64,000 nt of DNA from Dichotomocladium elegans (taxonomy: Eukaryota; Mucoromycota; Mucoromycetes; Mucorales; Lichtheimiaceae): assembly GCA_025716815.1 (NCBI GenBank), contig JAIXMN010000003.1:558001-622000 (forward strand), in the 5' to 3' direction. Under the pieces are notes generated by a model. That model did not search any database and had not been told where the DNA came from. It saw only the letters and a program-made list of their open reading frames with translations. Positions 34,842 through 47,860 of this stretch are shown here, in pieces. The translations under genes and the position numbers were made by a program. Within the stretch, counting starts at the first letter, position 1. Each line of letters starts with the position of its first letter.

Positions 34842-35512
34842 GCCGGCGATAATAGATAAGGAAAGAAGGGTCGGGATGGGAAAAAAGAAGTGAAAAAAGG
34901 GCAGTGTCTTTGAGTGTGAGTGTGTTGTCTATGTGCGACCTCGCATAGATCATAAGCATTCCTCTATCGTGACTCCCTCCGGATATTGGAATCAGAGGGA
35001 TAGTGGCATCCTTGGTCGTGCATCCCCGACGAATAGGTGACGGTCTCATCTTTCTCGAAACGGTCATCCTAGCTGCAGAACATTCGTTTCTCACGTGGAC
35101 CGACAACTCATTCCTTGCGTGTCTTGTTGCCCTGAGGATATAATGGATCGATCAACGGTTGACGACCGAATTATCAATTAAAATCTCTTGAGATAAGGGA
35201 GGCTTTAAAACGCATTGCTATGGTAAAACCACCATATAATCCAGATCATGGACTTTTGGAAGAGGATCGCGTTGAGTGAAAGAGGAGATCATATAGGGAA
35301 CAAAACTAGCATGCAGACTATGTTTTGGACCTTGTACTACAATCCCCACACTAGATATGTGAATATCTTGGGAATAACTCAACATGCATGTAATAAAAAA
35401 AAACAACGAGCTTAGGAATCGGCAACGTCTCTCCTCCGCCTCTTAGTCAGTCAGTGCGGCGCGTGAACAAGAATTTGCCTGCACAGTGAGGGAGTAGAAA
35501 GTTTAGTCATCC
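34842..35512. other. Divergent intergenic region between the RING gene and the SDR gene
   Basis: No coding sequence. It presumably contains both promoters. Small open frames on the minus strand (34,816-35,106 and 35,218-35,406) are unsupported. Confidence 0.4.
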
Positions 35513-36681
35513 ATGTTACCATTCCAAAACCAAACTGCCCTTATTACTGGTGCAACGCGCGGCATCGGATATGCCATTGCGAACGCATTTGCAAGACAAG
35601 GGGCATGCACTATCCTTGTTGGAAAGGATCCTCGACATGTTGAGATGGCAGAGAATGCGTTTCAACAAGCGTATGGCGAAGATCATAAAGGCGTCGTGCT
35701 TGACGTGTCAACCAAGGAAACAATCGACAAAGTTATGAAGGTACGTAATATTCCGAAGAAAATGGAAGTACTTGGGAGAGAGGTGGGGGCGGGCGCGCGC
35801 CATTGCTGGGTTTATCGAGGATATCTTGTTCCCGAGCAGGCTGACATCGTCCCAACAACAGGAGCTATTGAAATCATACAAGATCGACTATTTAGTGAAC
35901 GCGGCAGGTCGGAACCCGATTCCTTTGGGGGTCCGAGGAGAATAACAATAGATAATAGTAAATGACCGATAAAAACTAGGTATTTCACGGGACGGTCTTC
36001 TGCTTCGTATGAAAGAAAGCGACCTCCATGATACGATGAATGTCAACCTGTACGGAACAATGCATATGTGCCAAGCCGTTGCAAAGCAAATGATGAAACA
36101 AAAAGGTTGGAGGAGCATAAAGCAATATGACTTCTTTGATGCTCAACGATGGGAAACCAAGGTGGATGCATCATCAATTTGTCTAGCGTAGTTGGGATCT
36201 ATGGTAATACTGGTCAAACCGCATACGGCGCATCAAAAGCCGGGATTATCGGTGAGTGGCTGAGAAGAAAATGTAACGATAGGACTAACGGGGATGGATT
36301 TCAGGGTTTACAAAATCCTTGGCAAAAGAACTGGGACCTTACCAGGTGCGGGTGAATGCGATTGCTCCTGGATACATTGAGACCGACATGACCTCGTGTA
36401 AATAACAGTAATTTTGAGGATATGAAAAACGGCCGGGAAAGAGGATACTGAGCGCATTAAATAATGATAGACATGCTATCCACGCCTGAGAAACGGAGTG
36501 CACTCACAAATATGATCCCATTGCGCAAGTTGGGTCAACCAGACGACGTTGCTGAGGCTGCAATGTTTTTAGCACGGTCAAAATATATGCATGGAGCAGT
36601 AAGGAAATCATGATGTCAGTGGTTATAAGTATTCATCTCTATCAATAGGTCCTAAATATAGACGGAGGATACACCTTGTAG
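35513..36681 (+). CDS. Short-chain dehydrogenase/reductase, FabG-type 3-oxoacyl-[ACP] reductase
   Basis: Seven exons (35513-35740, 35862-35907, 35980-36105, 36162-36251, 36305-36397, 36471-36598, 36649-36681) give 247 residues, the standard classical SDR length. The Rossmann glycine motif is [12 protein letters not shown] (residues about 11-22). The NNAG-equivalent is VNAAG. The catalytic Ser lies in [12 protein letters not shown] and the YxxxK pair in TAYGASKAG. The end [10 protein letters not shown] is typical of FabG. The closest role is NADPH reduction of 3-oxoacyl-ACP, probably in mitochondrial fatty acid synthesis (CBR4/Oar1-like); the mitochondrial assignment is inferred, since no clear targeting peptide is visible. 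Some introns are very short (under 60 nt). Confidence 0.93.
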
Positions 36682-37130
36682 GCTATTCAATGTCTCAACT
36701 TGCCCAAGCATCGGTGTGTCTTTTAGAGTATATACAGACTTGGTCCACAAGCCCTGTTGTTTCTTTTGTCAGATGTTTCTTTTTTTCGATCTAGTTAACG
36801 TCCGACAAAGTTATGCTACGCAATTGGCCATTTTTCCCGGATAAATAAGCCGAACCGGCCAGATGCGAGTGCGTGATTCAGTTAGGGCTGGCCGGAAAAG
36901 GGGATCAAACAAGACAATAGCGGTGGCGAACTTTCAGTGCCTGATGCAACATGCCACTTTTAGTAAACGCTGAGGTCATGGACCCCTGCTTTGTTCGTTT
37001 TAGAGGGTGGAGAGAAAGCACGTCGGCCTTATTTAGGTAAAGGTAGCCCATCGACATAAAAGCCAACGGCGGTGCTGTGGTTAGGAACCATTTTCTTTCC
37101 CGATACCACGCAGACATATGCAAAAAGAGA
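36682..37130. other. Intergenic
   Basis: No gene seen; it contains the 3' UTR of the SDR gene and the 5' flank of the phosphatase. Confidence 0.4.
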
Positions 37131-38490
37131 ATGAGCTCCACTGAGACTCACAGAAGCCCAGCCTTTCGTACCTCATCGTTTCTCAGCTATAAAGGACTTT
37201 TGAACTTTCGCGACTTGGGAATCTCAACAGCTGAGAACTCTCAAAGGAAAAAGCAAGTTTTGTCATATTAGGTTCCCTTCTCCCAGCGGAACCGTCCAGA
37301 ACAGTCGACTCATGTTTTCCTAGGTACATAAGGGAGGGCATTCTTTTTCGATCGGCCACATTAGACAATCTCACTGCAGACGATGTCAACCGATTCATCG
37401 AGGAACACAACATTCGCACCATTGTGGATCTTCGGACGAGGTATTTTATCCCGGCTGAACGGGGGGTCATCTCGAAAGAAATTATGCTAAACTGACGTCA
37501 TTGATAATACATACAAGTCGTGAAGCCCACAGCGAAGCTGCAATTGATCATAGTTTTCCGACAACGGTCGTTGAAAATGTAGGGGTTGGGGGTTGGAGGT
37601 GGGGGGAGTGCTTTGCTCTTTGTATCCATGTTAAAACTATACAACTTGTCCTCCTAGATTCGCCCCAGTAACCTTTTTCCAGTCGAAGACGCCACCGAAG
37701 ACGCCAACGGCAAACTAGTCCACCAAGAAATTCACCCATCCTCTACGACAGCAGTCGTCCGGAAAAAGTATCGTATTGCGCTAACTGGCAAGAATTTTGA
37801 ACGCTATGCTGTATTCATGTCATGCAGCTTGCGACAGAAAGCGTAAGTGTGTGTGTGTGTGTGTGTGTGTGTACAGATGTTGCTTGTAAGATTGGGAAAT
37901 AGTTAAAGACATACCACTACTGCATAGACTGTTAATATGGTATTTGGTGTCATGCCAACCCAATCGGGCAGCTTTCTTGGTTGGCAAAGAAATCCTAGCG
38001 CCGATGGGCATTGGGAACATGTACAAGAAGTTCCTGATATACTGCCAGCGAGAAATTCTAGAAACATTGCTTATCTTTACCAATCCGGATAACTACCCAA
38101 TCCAATTTCACTGTACCCAAGGAAAAGACCGTACGGGTCTGATCAGTTGTTTACTGCTAAGCATTGCTGGCGTACCGGAGGATATCATAGTCCAAGACTA
38201 TGCCAAGACGCAGGATGGTCTTGCTCCGATCCGCGACGAGATGCTGGTGGATCTTCAGCGGGTCGGACTCACGGATGAGTTTGCGGATGCACTGCCACAG
38301 GTACGGGAGAAAGGCTGCGACGAAGCGATTAAGTTTTCTGGGAAATAACTCTAAGCCGTAGAATATGGAGATGCTACTAAAATATCTCCGAGCAACATAT
38401 GGATCTGTCCAAGAGTATTTAATATCCATTGGATTTGATAAAACGCTTCAAGAGCGTGTTAGAAATATCATCGCCGCCGATGTAAAGTAA
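37131..38490 (+). CDS. Tyrosine phosphatase-like protein (Y_phosphatase3 family)
   Basis: Six exons (37131-37252, 37324-37440, 37518-37578, 37658-37842, 37928-38300, 38362-38490) encode 328 residues. The N-terminal part has the family hallmark LLNFRDLGIS, then REGILFRSATLDNLTADD and TIVDLRTR. The catalytic loop is FHCTQGKDRTG (Cys-x5-Arg) near residue 215, followed by LLSIAGVPEDIIVQDYA. This family (PF13350, as in bacterial and fungal PTP-like enzymes) dephosphorylates phosphotyrosine or phosphoinositides; the substrate is unknown. Intron 1 uses a GC donor (GCAAGT); without it the frame would not join FRDLG to the REGILFR exon. It is probably cytosolic; no signal peptide or membrane helix is visible. 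Confidence 0.92.
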
Positions 38491-38926
38491 AAAAAAAAAA
38501 AAGAAACTTGTCGCTCGTCCATCCCGCCCTCCGATTTAGCGGATTGTCTCACACTTGATTAATTTTGTCATTATTGGCAGTGTCTCACTTGAGCGTTTTC
38601 TGGATGAATTTTCCTTTTATTCATGTTGGATGAAAGAGTTCACATCTTACGCTCAATAAGGTGAGGCGGGAAACTTTAGAAATGAAGACATTTCATCATC
38701 CGAAGTTTTACCATACTAAGCATCCAAGAGCTCGTGCTAGGTCGTCTTTGGGGTTCCAATAGCACGAGAAACATGTTTATGGGGGAGCGTAAAGTCCGAA
38801 ATACACACGCACATCCCACATGGGAAAAGAATCGTTTCATTGCGCGTATGAGCGAGGTAGGAACAGTTATGTATATTGATAAAGAGGATTGAAATGGAAG
38901 GACAGAGAAAATGCAAAAGATGTGGA

Positions 38927-39562
38927 TTATGTTAGTGGGATAAACCCATGCTGGGTGATCGATACATCAAGGGGCTCATGTACATGCTCCGTTTTGTTCG
39001 GGATATAAAGGGAAGGGGCGAAAGATGAGTATTGATAGTGTTGGGAGGGTAAGTGGAGATTATTATTATTACTATAGTAGAAGTCCTGATTAAGTCCGAG
39101 TTGACCCATGAAAAACGGGGAACGGATGTCGTGGTCGTGGTCATGATGGTTGTGGTGGTGACATGATGATGTTGCGGAGGACAGTCCTGATCTGGAGGAA
39201 TGTGCGAGGGAGGGAGGACGCGTGGAGACGTCAACATGCTTCTGACGGGTGCGGTTGCGCTCTTCCAGGAGCAAACGAGCCTCTTCGTCATAGTCACGCG
39301 TAGGATCGATGGGTTCTGGTTCCTCAGTCAGGCATCCCAGCTCCTCAAAGAACAACCTGACGTCGAAATGAATGTGATTATTTTCATCAATGGTCGACTC
39401 CTCCGGTGTCAGCGACAAGATGGTAAAGAGGTTCTCTTGGCACTCTGAGTCGTCCATCCAATTGCAGATCATGTCTGAGTCGTCTGGTTCGTCAATATTA
39501 CTGTAGTTACAGTCATCGTCGGACGTAAGAGGGAGTATCTGAAAACCTTGAAATTCCATCAT
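38927..39562 (-). CDS. Small acidic protein of unknown function
   Basis: One exon. The likely start is the ATG at 39,562 (MMEFQGFQIL), giving about 211 residues; an ATG at 39,685 is also in frame. The first 80 residues are Asp/Glu-rich (SDDDCNYSNIDEPDDSD, NWMDDSECQENL). A short charged helix follows (DYDEEARLLLEERNRTRQKH). The C-terminal half is Ser- and His-rich with a histidine cluster near residue 135 and ends HEPLDVSITQHGFIPLT. Acidic blocks and His runs suggest a regulatory or transcriptional activation role, but this is only a guess. No homologous domain is recognised. Confidence 0.5.
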   Translation of the reverse strand: MMEFQGFQILPLTSDDDCNYSNIDEPDDSDMICNWMDDSECQENLFTILSLTPEESTIDENNHIHFDVRLFFEELGCLTEEPEPIDPTRDYDEEARLLLEERNRTRQKHVDVSTRPPSLAHSSRSGLSSATSSCHHHNHHDHDHDIRSPFFMGQLGLNQDFYYSNNNNLHLPSQHYQYSSFAPSLYIPNKTEHVHEPLDVSITQHGFIPLT

Positions 39563-39699
39563 GGGGTATATGTTGCATTCAACAGAAGGGGGGAGGAAGG
39601 TAAAATGCAAATTATTCGGGTTGGTATATATACCCGATGGGCAAAATCGGGAAATCCAGGAACAACTTTGCATGGTGACCTGCATCAACCAATGGATGG

Positions 39700-42600
39700 C
39701 CCTTCTGATCTTTACGATTTAACTACCGAGTGACAAATATTCCCCCCATCATTTGAGCCTAGCGACTATAATTTTTTTATCCCCGCTTTTTACGTCTCTC
39801 CCGCCTTTCCCAACTTGTCCATTAAGCCAATCGTTCTGCCTCCAAACGATAAAAAAAGATATAGCTATAGTCCTTCTGTCAACGGTTTCTCAGACAACAT
39901 CAACTATGGAACTGAATATCAACAGAGCGTTTGTTTACATCGCCGCCTTAGTATTTGTCGAATGTTTATAAATCGAACCAGAAAACCAAGCAAGCCGCTC
40001 AAGCGGAAATGGAAAAGTAGTGCGACATGAGAGTTCTCTAGCGCATTGAGCACATTTGCCTTGTCCTTGCTCTTCCCCTCTTCTCTCTCAGTTTTATTTC
40101 GTCCGAAAATAGGAGCAATTCATTTATTGGTAAAAGCCAAGGCACGGATTCCCAAAAGCGGGATGGGCATTCATGTTCTTGGCTAATTTAACTTGGAATT
40201 CCATTCGTACTTTATGGCGTCCATGTGATCGAGTGGAGTGATTTTTAAACTTCTCACAACTGCGCGCTTTGCCCCTTGGGCTTCTTTCTTTACTGTGCCA
40301 CATAACACCAGCGGGATCAGAAAATATTATGCGCTCGTAAATTTGGACAGGCTCGGCCGCATTTCCGGATGCGCCATGTTATTATTGGTACTGCTGATCA
40401 CTGTTCGCCCGTCATCCGCCACCCCACTCCCCATCTCGTTAAGCCCATACATCAGCATTTACCCCGCCATTCACGCAGCAGGGCCGTGTGCGTATCTCAT
40501 GGGCTGATGATCACTGTGTTCACCCTCCCGTGGCACCACAGATAAGGACAGTTCAATGGTCAACATTCCTGCGGCGATGCGTTCTCTGCTGAATCATGTG
40601 AATCAGGGGTAAAAGAACAATCCATCGACCATTAGACAGGTACTTTTCCTCAAGGGATAGATAACGTCACCTCCGTCATATCCGAAGAACGACCTAGCTG
40701 GTCGGATGATCATTGTTCAACCACCATTCCCCCCCTCCCACCGTGATCCAGGTTACTACCTCCACATTACGTTAGTACTCTGTACATTTGACCTGAGTTA
40801 GGTTAATATCATTCGCGGAACACCGAGAAACAATATATATGTGTATAGAAACTTTTATTTAATTTTACCCGATCCCGTCTGTTGTTGTTCCGGAACCAGC
40901 GAACCGGTTAGCATGTACATCGCACTTTAGTGGCCAGATAAAAAAAGGATAGATCTGAAAGATAATGGATTGATTCACATATTTGGATAACATTGTTTTG
41001 ACCACTCATTTTGGCTTGATCGTGGAAGACTACTCATGTGAAAATGGGGGATACTTCCACAGCTTTTACCGCTATGTTTCTTTCTGAGAGCAGATAGCAG
41101 GGGTAAAATGAGATCAAAACAGCACAGGACGAAAAAGACAGCCATCTCTGCCTGAGGATATGGGGAAGATACGTCTGTTAAGTTTTTGAAGCAATAGCCT
41201 GATATTTCTCAAGATAAAAATAAACATTATTTGGGTTTGTCTTCTTTCGGGAAGATCTCTTTTTCATAGCAGTTGCTCCACCAGTAGGCTTCAACTATAG
41301 AGTTACTGGTATTTAGTGATACCAGGATACAGCGGAAAGAGGAACACGAAGCAGTGCACATGTATCCATCGTAAGAGATTGCGTCGTTTAACGGATATAC
41401 CTCATCTATCCATGTCGGAAGATGGAGTCCAAGTGAAATTGCATTATCATGCTGAGCTATGCGTCTTTTATCATTCAGGGAGAAATCTGTATTTAGGTTT
41501 AAATTCTAGGCGATGGTTTTTAGTCTTGATGAAATCATTCATAAGAACGACCCTTCTCCGGAAATTCGTGCGACATCAGACTGCTGCAGAGTGTGCTACG
41601 AACAGGAGAGCACTTTTCCATGATGGGTGAAGATGAGCGCCCACTCCAACCTTTTTTTGTCTGATGCGAGACACACATAAAGAGGTTTCCAGAGCTCACT
41701 AAACATAGTTGTCCGCTTTCCGTTTCAGCCCAAGTTTGCTGGATTGTCAAAACATAAAGTTTGATTTTCATCGAGCGACCGCACATTATGTTGAAAAATG
41801 CACGTCGTACGCGACTATATACCTCGTGCATAAGATTAGGGAAAGGAAGCTGGAATGGATGGCGATAAGAGGCGGCTATACCTTCTCTAGAGGGTATAAT
41901 TTTTCTGGGTTTGCGCGCGATATCTAATGACAGGTAGCAGTTATGATTGTAGATTTCCATTACGTTTCTTCTTCTATTCAACAGGTGAATTTCCTACCAA
42001 ATGATGAGTCAACAAACCTTTCTGTCATCTTGCTGGTTCTTATGTAAAAAAAGGGGGGGGTTGAAACTTGTCGGTATAAAGCTGTGGGCGAGGTGACTGA
42101 GGTTATAGATTGGGTAGAAGGATTTGGGAACAATTGGGATGTGGGTACCTGGCATCGAGATATCAGTTAATCATGGAGGTATACCACTTTGAAATCGAAG
42201 TACGGAGTCGCTTTCCTCAGCCGACGGCAGCCCAATTCATTATAGTTTGGTTCTTTCTTGGAACCTGCGGTACAGTCTGATCTTCTGCGTATGACCTTGT
42301 AGGCGGCTTGTGCACTATTTTCCAAATAAATTTCGTATACAAGATGAAATAATGTCGTTCAAATACAAAAAGAATGTGGCATAATATATACGAAATCGAG
42401 ATACCAACAGCTAGGATGAGCTCGCTTAATCAACAGAAAACAGTACCCCATCCCTTTATACATTGACTTACTGACACGACACACTCCAGGCGTATCAAGA
42501 TGTCCACATGGCGATAGCCATGGCGGAAAGATTAGGTGGTACGCCAGGAGCAATGACAGGCAAAACCTGGAGCAATGACAGGCAACACCTGAAGCAACGG

Positions 42601-43654
42601 CAGGGGCACACCGGGGGCACAATGGCGGGCACGAAAACGACGAAGGGCGGTGCATCGGGAATTTGCACTGAAGCAAAAAAAATGAGAGCATCTTGAGGTA
42701 GATGCTACGCCGGAGCGACAACAGGGGCAGACACACAGAAAACACAAGTTGCAAAAATTGATGGCCCCACCGGATGAAGCGATTCCGTTGTGGCCTCCTT
42801 CCATGGCTCAGCAAGTACGGTTACGGTTGATCAATCAACAAACGACAGAAGGTGTTAGATTCGAATAACAAGCAAGTCTATATCAAGGTTCATACCGGAT
42901 AACCCATGGAAGAGAGGCCAAGGAAGGATTTGATAAAGAGGAAATAGTTCGCTCAGAATCTCTATTATTTATGAGAAATCAGTCATACATATTCTTGAGG
43001 ACCGTGGCAACAATGCCATCCGTACAAGAGTCTCATGGAACAAGAGCAACTCAGGATCGCTGGTTACAAGGTTCTAATTTCTGTTTATATAGCGTACCTC
43101 AGCTAGTCCCATATAATCATTGCGTGGCTCCATTTAACATCCTAGGTTACGGTGCCCGTTGACCACTGCCGACAAAATGGAGGAATTTAAAGAACGTATA
43201 CCCTCTTTATAAACATAAACAAGCTGGAAGAAAACGTTGAGTGGTTATCTTGAAGCCCTTGGTGTCATAGTTGATGCTTCACTGCTAGGGGAGCAAATGT
43301 TTAAGAGTGTGGTGCACTCAAGCAAGGCATTATGTAATCATATGGATTGTCCTCCCTTCGGCTTTTTCATCCTCTATGCTCATTCTGCATTGTTGCATGC
43401 GCTTCGGTGGGAAAGAGCCTGTTCTAGTAGCCGGAGCTGGGCATAGACTGGAAGGAGGCTATCAGTGAATCCTTCTTTTTTCTATTCAAGAGTTAGCTGT
43501 TCAGTAGGCTTATCAAGATGATTGGACTGTTTATCGATTTTTATACATTGGGGTCGGAATGAGAAAGTTCGTAATAAACAGACGCCGGGAGTTGGGGTTT
43601 GCATTAAAAAATTGACTGCTTCTTTCCCGTTCCTCGCCCCCCTCTCCCTCGAAA
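39700..43654. other. Gene-poor region, about 4 kb
   Basis: No gene could be supported. Open stretches at 41,316-41,630 (plus), 41,535-41,981 (minus) and 42,359-42,814 (minus) are long enough to be chance. At 42,540-42,650 a short imperfect repeat (AGCAATGACAGGCAAAACCTGG and variants) occurs. A protein-like tail at about 42,700-42,870 (QKLMAPPDEAIPLWPPSMAQ ... TTEGVRFE stop) may be a gag-like relic. Confidence 0.35.
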
Positions 43655-45299
43655 ATGGCTCAGCCAAAAGGAGTCGTGACCACAGTCATCGTCGCATTAC
43701 TCATCGACCTGCTTGCTTTTACCATCATTCTTCCGCTTTTCCCTCGATTGCTGAATTACTATCGCCATGAAGCCAACAACACAGTATATATCTCCTGCCT
43801 TGCTTTCACCTGGGCGTGGTAGCCCTCCTTTTTTTTGTGCAGCTGACGTCTGCCGGATAAAACTCAACACTGAAAATTAGGGAACTTTGCTCGGATACGC
43901 GCTACAGGTGATGGAGCGTTACAAGCAATGGATCACCGTATCGGATAGTCCAGGTGGTGATAAGTGGGATACAGTATTTCTTGGAGGACTACTAGGAAGT
44001 CTATTCTCGCTTCTACAATTCGTGGTATCCCCAATGATCGGCAGTGCAAGCGATCGATTGGGCCGGCGAAAGGTTCTTCTGTGCACTATGGTAGGGGTTG
44101 AAAAGCCAAACGTCGGGCCAGGTATTTGTATGCCAGTATGCTAACTTCGGTTACTGCCGTACCGGTATGATATGGTTAGATCGGCAACCTCCTGTCTACA
44201 TCTCTTTGGATCATAGCACGCTCGTTTTCCATGTTTCTCCTAGCGCGTGTTGTTGCAGGTCTGAGCGAAGGCAACGTTCAGCTCAGCATTGCTATTATCT
44301 CCGACGTCACGACTCCCGATCGAAGATCTCGCAATTTGGTAACTATATACATTTATAAAACAAGGGACAGAGATGAACACCTAACTATTATGATCATAGG
44401 CTCTTGTAGGCATTTGCTTTGCCGTCGCATTCACCCTAGGTCCTGCTATTGGTGCATGGTTTTCAACGATTGATCTGACCCGGCTTTTCCCAGCCGCAGA
44501 ATATTATGGGATCAACCCTTACTCGATGCCTGCACTCGTGGCTCTTATTATGCTGGTCATCGAAACAATCTACATCTATATCCGACTCCCCGAGACAGTA
44601 AAGAAGGGGCCCGAGACGGTAGTACGGGAGAAGTCCTCGACGACCCAGAAAGCATTCTCCTCGACTGCCGTGACAGACGAGACGAGGATCAGAAATCTGC
44701 GCCGTTTCAAATTGATCCACTGCCTACACCTCCTTTTATTTTCAGGGATGGAATTCACCCTTGTATTTTTAACTTTTGACATCTTCGATTATACCAATAT
44801 GCAGCAAGGAAAGCTCCTCGGTACCATGGGCATTCTCTCAGCGCTTTTTCAGGGAGGTTACGTACGCCGCTGCGTGCACAAAGTAGGCGAAAAGGCAATG
44901 GTTTTACAGGGTATGGTGGCCTGCTCCCTTGGTCTTGCCTGTTTAGCCCTTGTTGCCACAAAGACCCATGCAGCCAGCCAGTGGTTATACCTTGGCATTG
45001 CCTGTCTTGCACTCACGTCCAGTACTGTAGTGAATTGCTTGACAGGACTCGCGAGCTTGCAGTGTCAAGAGGACAATACTCCCATCGCGAACCCTTTGCT
45101 CGCCAAAGGTCGTGCATTAGGCGAATTCAGAAGTGCTGGTCAACTAGGCCGCGCACTCGGTCCGATCTCTGTGTGCGGCCTCTACTGGATTGCAGGCCCG
45201 GTATATTGCTATGGCACAGGAGCTGTGATGATGGGTCTCTTTGCTGCTCTGGCTGCCTATATTTTACCAGGGAGACTCCACAAGTCGAAAACTGAATGA
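43655..45299 (+). CDS. Major facilitator superfamily transporter, MFSD10/Tetran-like
   Basis: Four exons (43655-43783, 43881-44090, 44180-44338, 44400-45299) encode 465 residues with about 12 hydrophobic segments. The first helix is VVTTVIVALLIDLLAFTIIL, closely resembling the LLLDLLAFT start of animal MFSD10. The conserved MFS loop 2-3 motif is SDRLGRRKVLL. Helix 4 reads FLLARVVAGLSEGNVQLSIA with RSRNL after it, and helix 5 contains FTLGPAIGAWF. MFSD10 (human TETRAN) is described as an organic anion/drug exporter; the substrate in fungi is unknown. The gene converges on SHO1. A run of alternating A and T lies at 45,376-45,400 in the 3' flank. Confidence 0.93.
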
Positions 45300-45517
45300 A
45301 CAGATAAAAGCCCAAATAAAAGCCGCGCACGCGCCAGCCCAGAGGACGAGAGAGCACACTGAATCTTTTTATTATGTTATATATATATATATATATATAT
45401 CCCAAGTGATTATTCTCCTGTAAATGAAATATAGAGAATGTGAACCTGGTTGCGTAGCAGTAATAAGGAAAAATAAAGCAAGTCAAATATCGATGGGAGC
45501 GCGTTTAGGAAAAATGT

Positions 45518-46645
45518 TCAAAAGGAAGCAAACTAGATGAAGGAAGGATGGTTAGCTGCGCGCATCTTGACCGGTAGAGATCGCCCGGTTCCTTGGGAGC
45601 ATGCGAACTTACGTAGTTGCTAGGGACGATACCGACCGAACCGTCCTGCTTTCGCGCTTGCCACCAATTACCCTTGCGGTCAAGGATTTCGAGTTCTTCA
45701 TCCTTGGAAAACGACAACTCGCTTGGGTCTTGAGGATTCGCACGATCTGATCGTAGGGAGGAGGTATTTGCGCATCAACAGCTTGTTCGTTGTTTCATCT
45801 CTCTCTCTCTCTCTCTCTATTGATCTTACATGTATGCAAAGCTCTGGCAGTAGGATAAGGTTCAGCAGCACTGTCTTGATCGCTAACACTGGTGTCACTC
45901 AGAGGCGGGAGAGCACTTTCCTTGGTGCGATATTGCCGGTTCTGCTGCTGGTTGCCATGGGCGTAGAAATTGCGTTGAAAACTGGCTCGGTTAATTGAGG
46001 GCAAATTGACGCCACCGCCGCGGTAAAAGATCGGATACAGACGGGACTCTTCTGAAATCCCAAGCAGGAGGATCCAGAAGCCCTGTTATTGCACCAAATG
46101 CGAAAAACGCAATACGTCATTTAGGAAACATGCATAAAAACGTTCCTCAGTACAAGGTGTATAACACATGCCTGCATGATAATCATAATGATGAGGCCAC
46201 CCACAGTGGCACGGGCACCGTTATTGTTTTCCGTTTTGATTAGGGGAATGGCATAGGTCAGGTAAACAAAGCTAATCGCCAGTAATGTGAGGAGCTGTTA
46301 CATGCCATGGAATATATTATAAAGTGAGTTACAAGCCTGAGAACACGTTGTGTATAGAAGATATCGACATACCGTGCCACGATGGGGTCCAAAACCGCCT
46401 AAGCCAAGCGCAACAATGATTCCGACGGTAAAGAAGAGCTCAAAGATGATGATCCACCACGCGACGTGATGAAGAGCAGCAACGCAAGCGCCGACAAACG
46501 CAATCAACCATCCACACTATATGCATCCTATTTCAATATCCTGGCAGCAATAGAGGCCGAAAGAAGTATTGCTTACGACTGCAAAGGCGGAGGTGATGAT
46601 AATCCAAGGGTTTGTGAGAGGATAAATCTTGCCGTAGCTATCCAT
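45518..46645 (-). CDS. SHO1: Osmosensor Sho1 (four TM helices plus SH3 domain)
   Basis: Six exons (46645-46577, 46516-46373, 46294-46172, 46082-45830, 45746-45613, 45532-45518) give about 245 residues. Four membrane helices are visible: [12 protein letters not shown]..., [35 protein letters not shown] (second and third close together) and [19 protein letters not shown] with [18 protein letters not shown] linker leads to a C-terminal SH3 domain: [49 protein letters not shown]. In yeasts Sho1 sits at sites of growth and its SH3 binds Pbs2 MAPKK in the HOG pathway. Intron 3 has a GC donor (GCATGT). The last 4-codon exon (FASF) is my best guess; reading through the donor would give a 20-residue longer tail. 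Confidence 0.93.
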
Positions 46646-47356
46646 AGTCCTTTTTTTTTTCCGTTCTTTCCGGTCGAGAGAAGTTGAGTGAGATGAAGAA
46701 AGAAGGACGAGAAGAATTATCTTCGAACGTCCCATTAAATGATAATTCACCATGGGTCTTTCAAATACGACATGGGCCGGCCTCTTGAAACCCATTCATT
46801 TGACCAACACCCCTCTCCCTTCGTTTGTCACCTATCCGCTGCGCTGGAGCTATTAATTCCTCCCTGGTAGACCATGAATCTCTGAGCCATTATTTTTTTG
46901 GGGGGTGGTGGTGGTGTGGAGGGAGATCCTCAATCTTTTTCTTCAAGCCTTAGATCCGTGGAGAGGAGCCCCTGCAAGTTTTGCCTGCCTATTTCTTTAG
47001 TGTGAGAGGGATCCCCTTGTTGTCTTTATGGGAGATGCGGGATTTTGAGTGTTCATGCAAAGCTGCAAAGGATACTGATGTGGCGATAAGAATAAAGAAG
47101 AAATCAGAGAGCACTGGACATTAAACACTCTTCCACGGATGCTGCACCAATGTCTCGCGAGACTGGAAATGAGAGCAATGATTTGGATCGCTCAATGTCA
47201 GCATTCACGTTACATATGTTCTGCATGCAAAAATCTGAATGCGGCAGGGAGGCTTCTTATTTTTACTGGTGAGGGCGTTTGGCCCTTTTTTCTTTGACAT
47301 TTGTAATGAGTGTGAAGCTTTTGATCGGCAAGGGTAAAAAAAAATTTGGGCCACAG
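46646..47356. other. Intergenic
   Basis: No gene; presumably the SHO1 promoter. Confidence 0.4.
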
Positions 47357-47553
47357 TTAAACGAGCTTGTTTGATTTAATGTTATCAGACGCTGGAGGCA
47401 TGTCAAGCACTGGCCAGACAAAACCCGTCGATAAAGTCCCAAGTCTTTGGGTAACTCGGGTAATTTGATCCGTTTTACCTTTCTCGTGAAGAGTTGGGAG
47501 GAGGAAGTGGAAGATTACTTCGGACATGTATGTCCTGAATATATATATATATA

Positions 47554-47590
<37 letters not shown>

Positions 47591-47860
47591 ACGGAACGTC
47601 CTAAAGAGATAAAGAGCAAGGGGTGTATACTTCACCTCGAAACGATCAATCGCGAGAGGGCCTGGCTTGGGCATCGAGAAAAAATAGATATGTGATTCAA
47701 CATCAATAACCCCGTTGATTCGGAGAGACGTGGCTCCATTGATCTTGTTACTGCACCGGTCGCCCAGGCTGCGAGAAGCGATTACAGTGATGTTACCCAG
47801 AGTGGACAAACGGAGGGCCACAAAAAGGTTCAAGAGAGTGGTGTACGGATGCTAGAAAAG
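47357..47860 (-). CDS. Unknown protein, C-terminal three exons
   Basis: Three pieces join in phase: about 47,852-47,638 (ALRLSTLGNITVIASRSLGD, INGVIDVESHIYFFSMPKP, ending DRFE before a GTGAAG donor), a short exon near 47,535-47,480 (DIHVRSNLPLPPPNSSRE) and a last exon near 47,445-47,357 (LGTLSTGFVWPVLDMPPASD ... SNKLV stop). The 5' part is not resolved; a compatible upstream exon may lie at 47,892-48,050 (minus). An (AT)n/(GT)n microsatellite sits inside the first of these introns. The family is not recognised. Confidence 0.4.
47538..47592. repeat. AT/GT microsatellite
   Basis: Alternating AT followed by GT repeats, probably inside an intron of the flanking minus-strand gene. Confidence 0.85.

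Noticed and set aside
41316..41981. Opposing ORFs of 104 and 148 residues
   Set aside because: Neither has a recognisable domain or splice signals; both could be chance in a gene-poor region.
42359..42814. Minus-strand ORF of 151 residues rich in Cys, Leu and Ser
   Set aside because: Composition looks like translated low-complexity sequence; no splice context or motif.
44091..44179. Extra small exon (MLTSVTAV) in the MFS gene intron
   Set aside because: Direct joining of 44,090 to 44,180 keeps phase and matches the family spacing between the DRLGRR loop and the next helix; the extra exon would not stay in frame.
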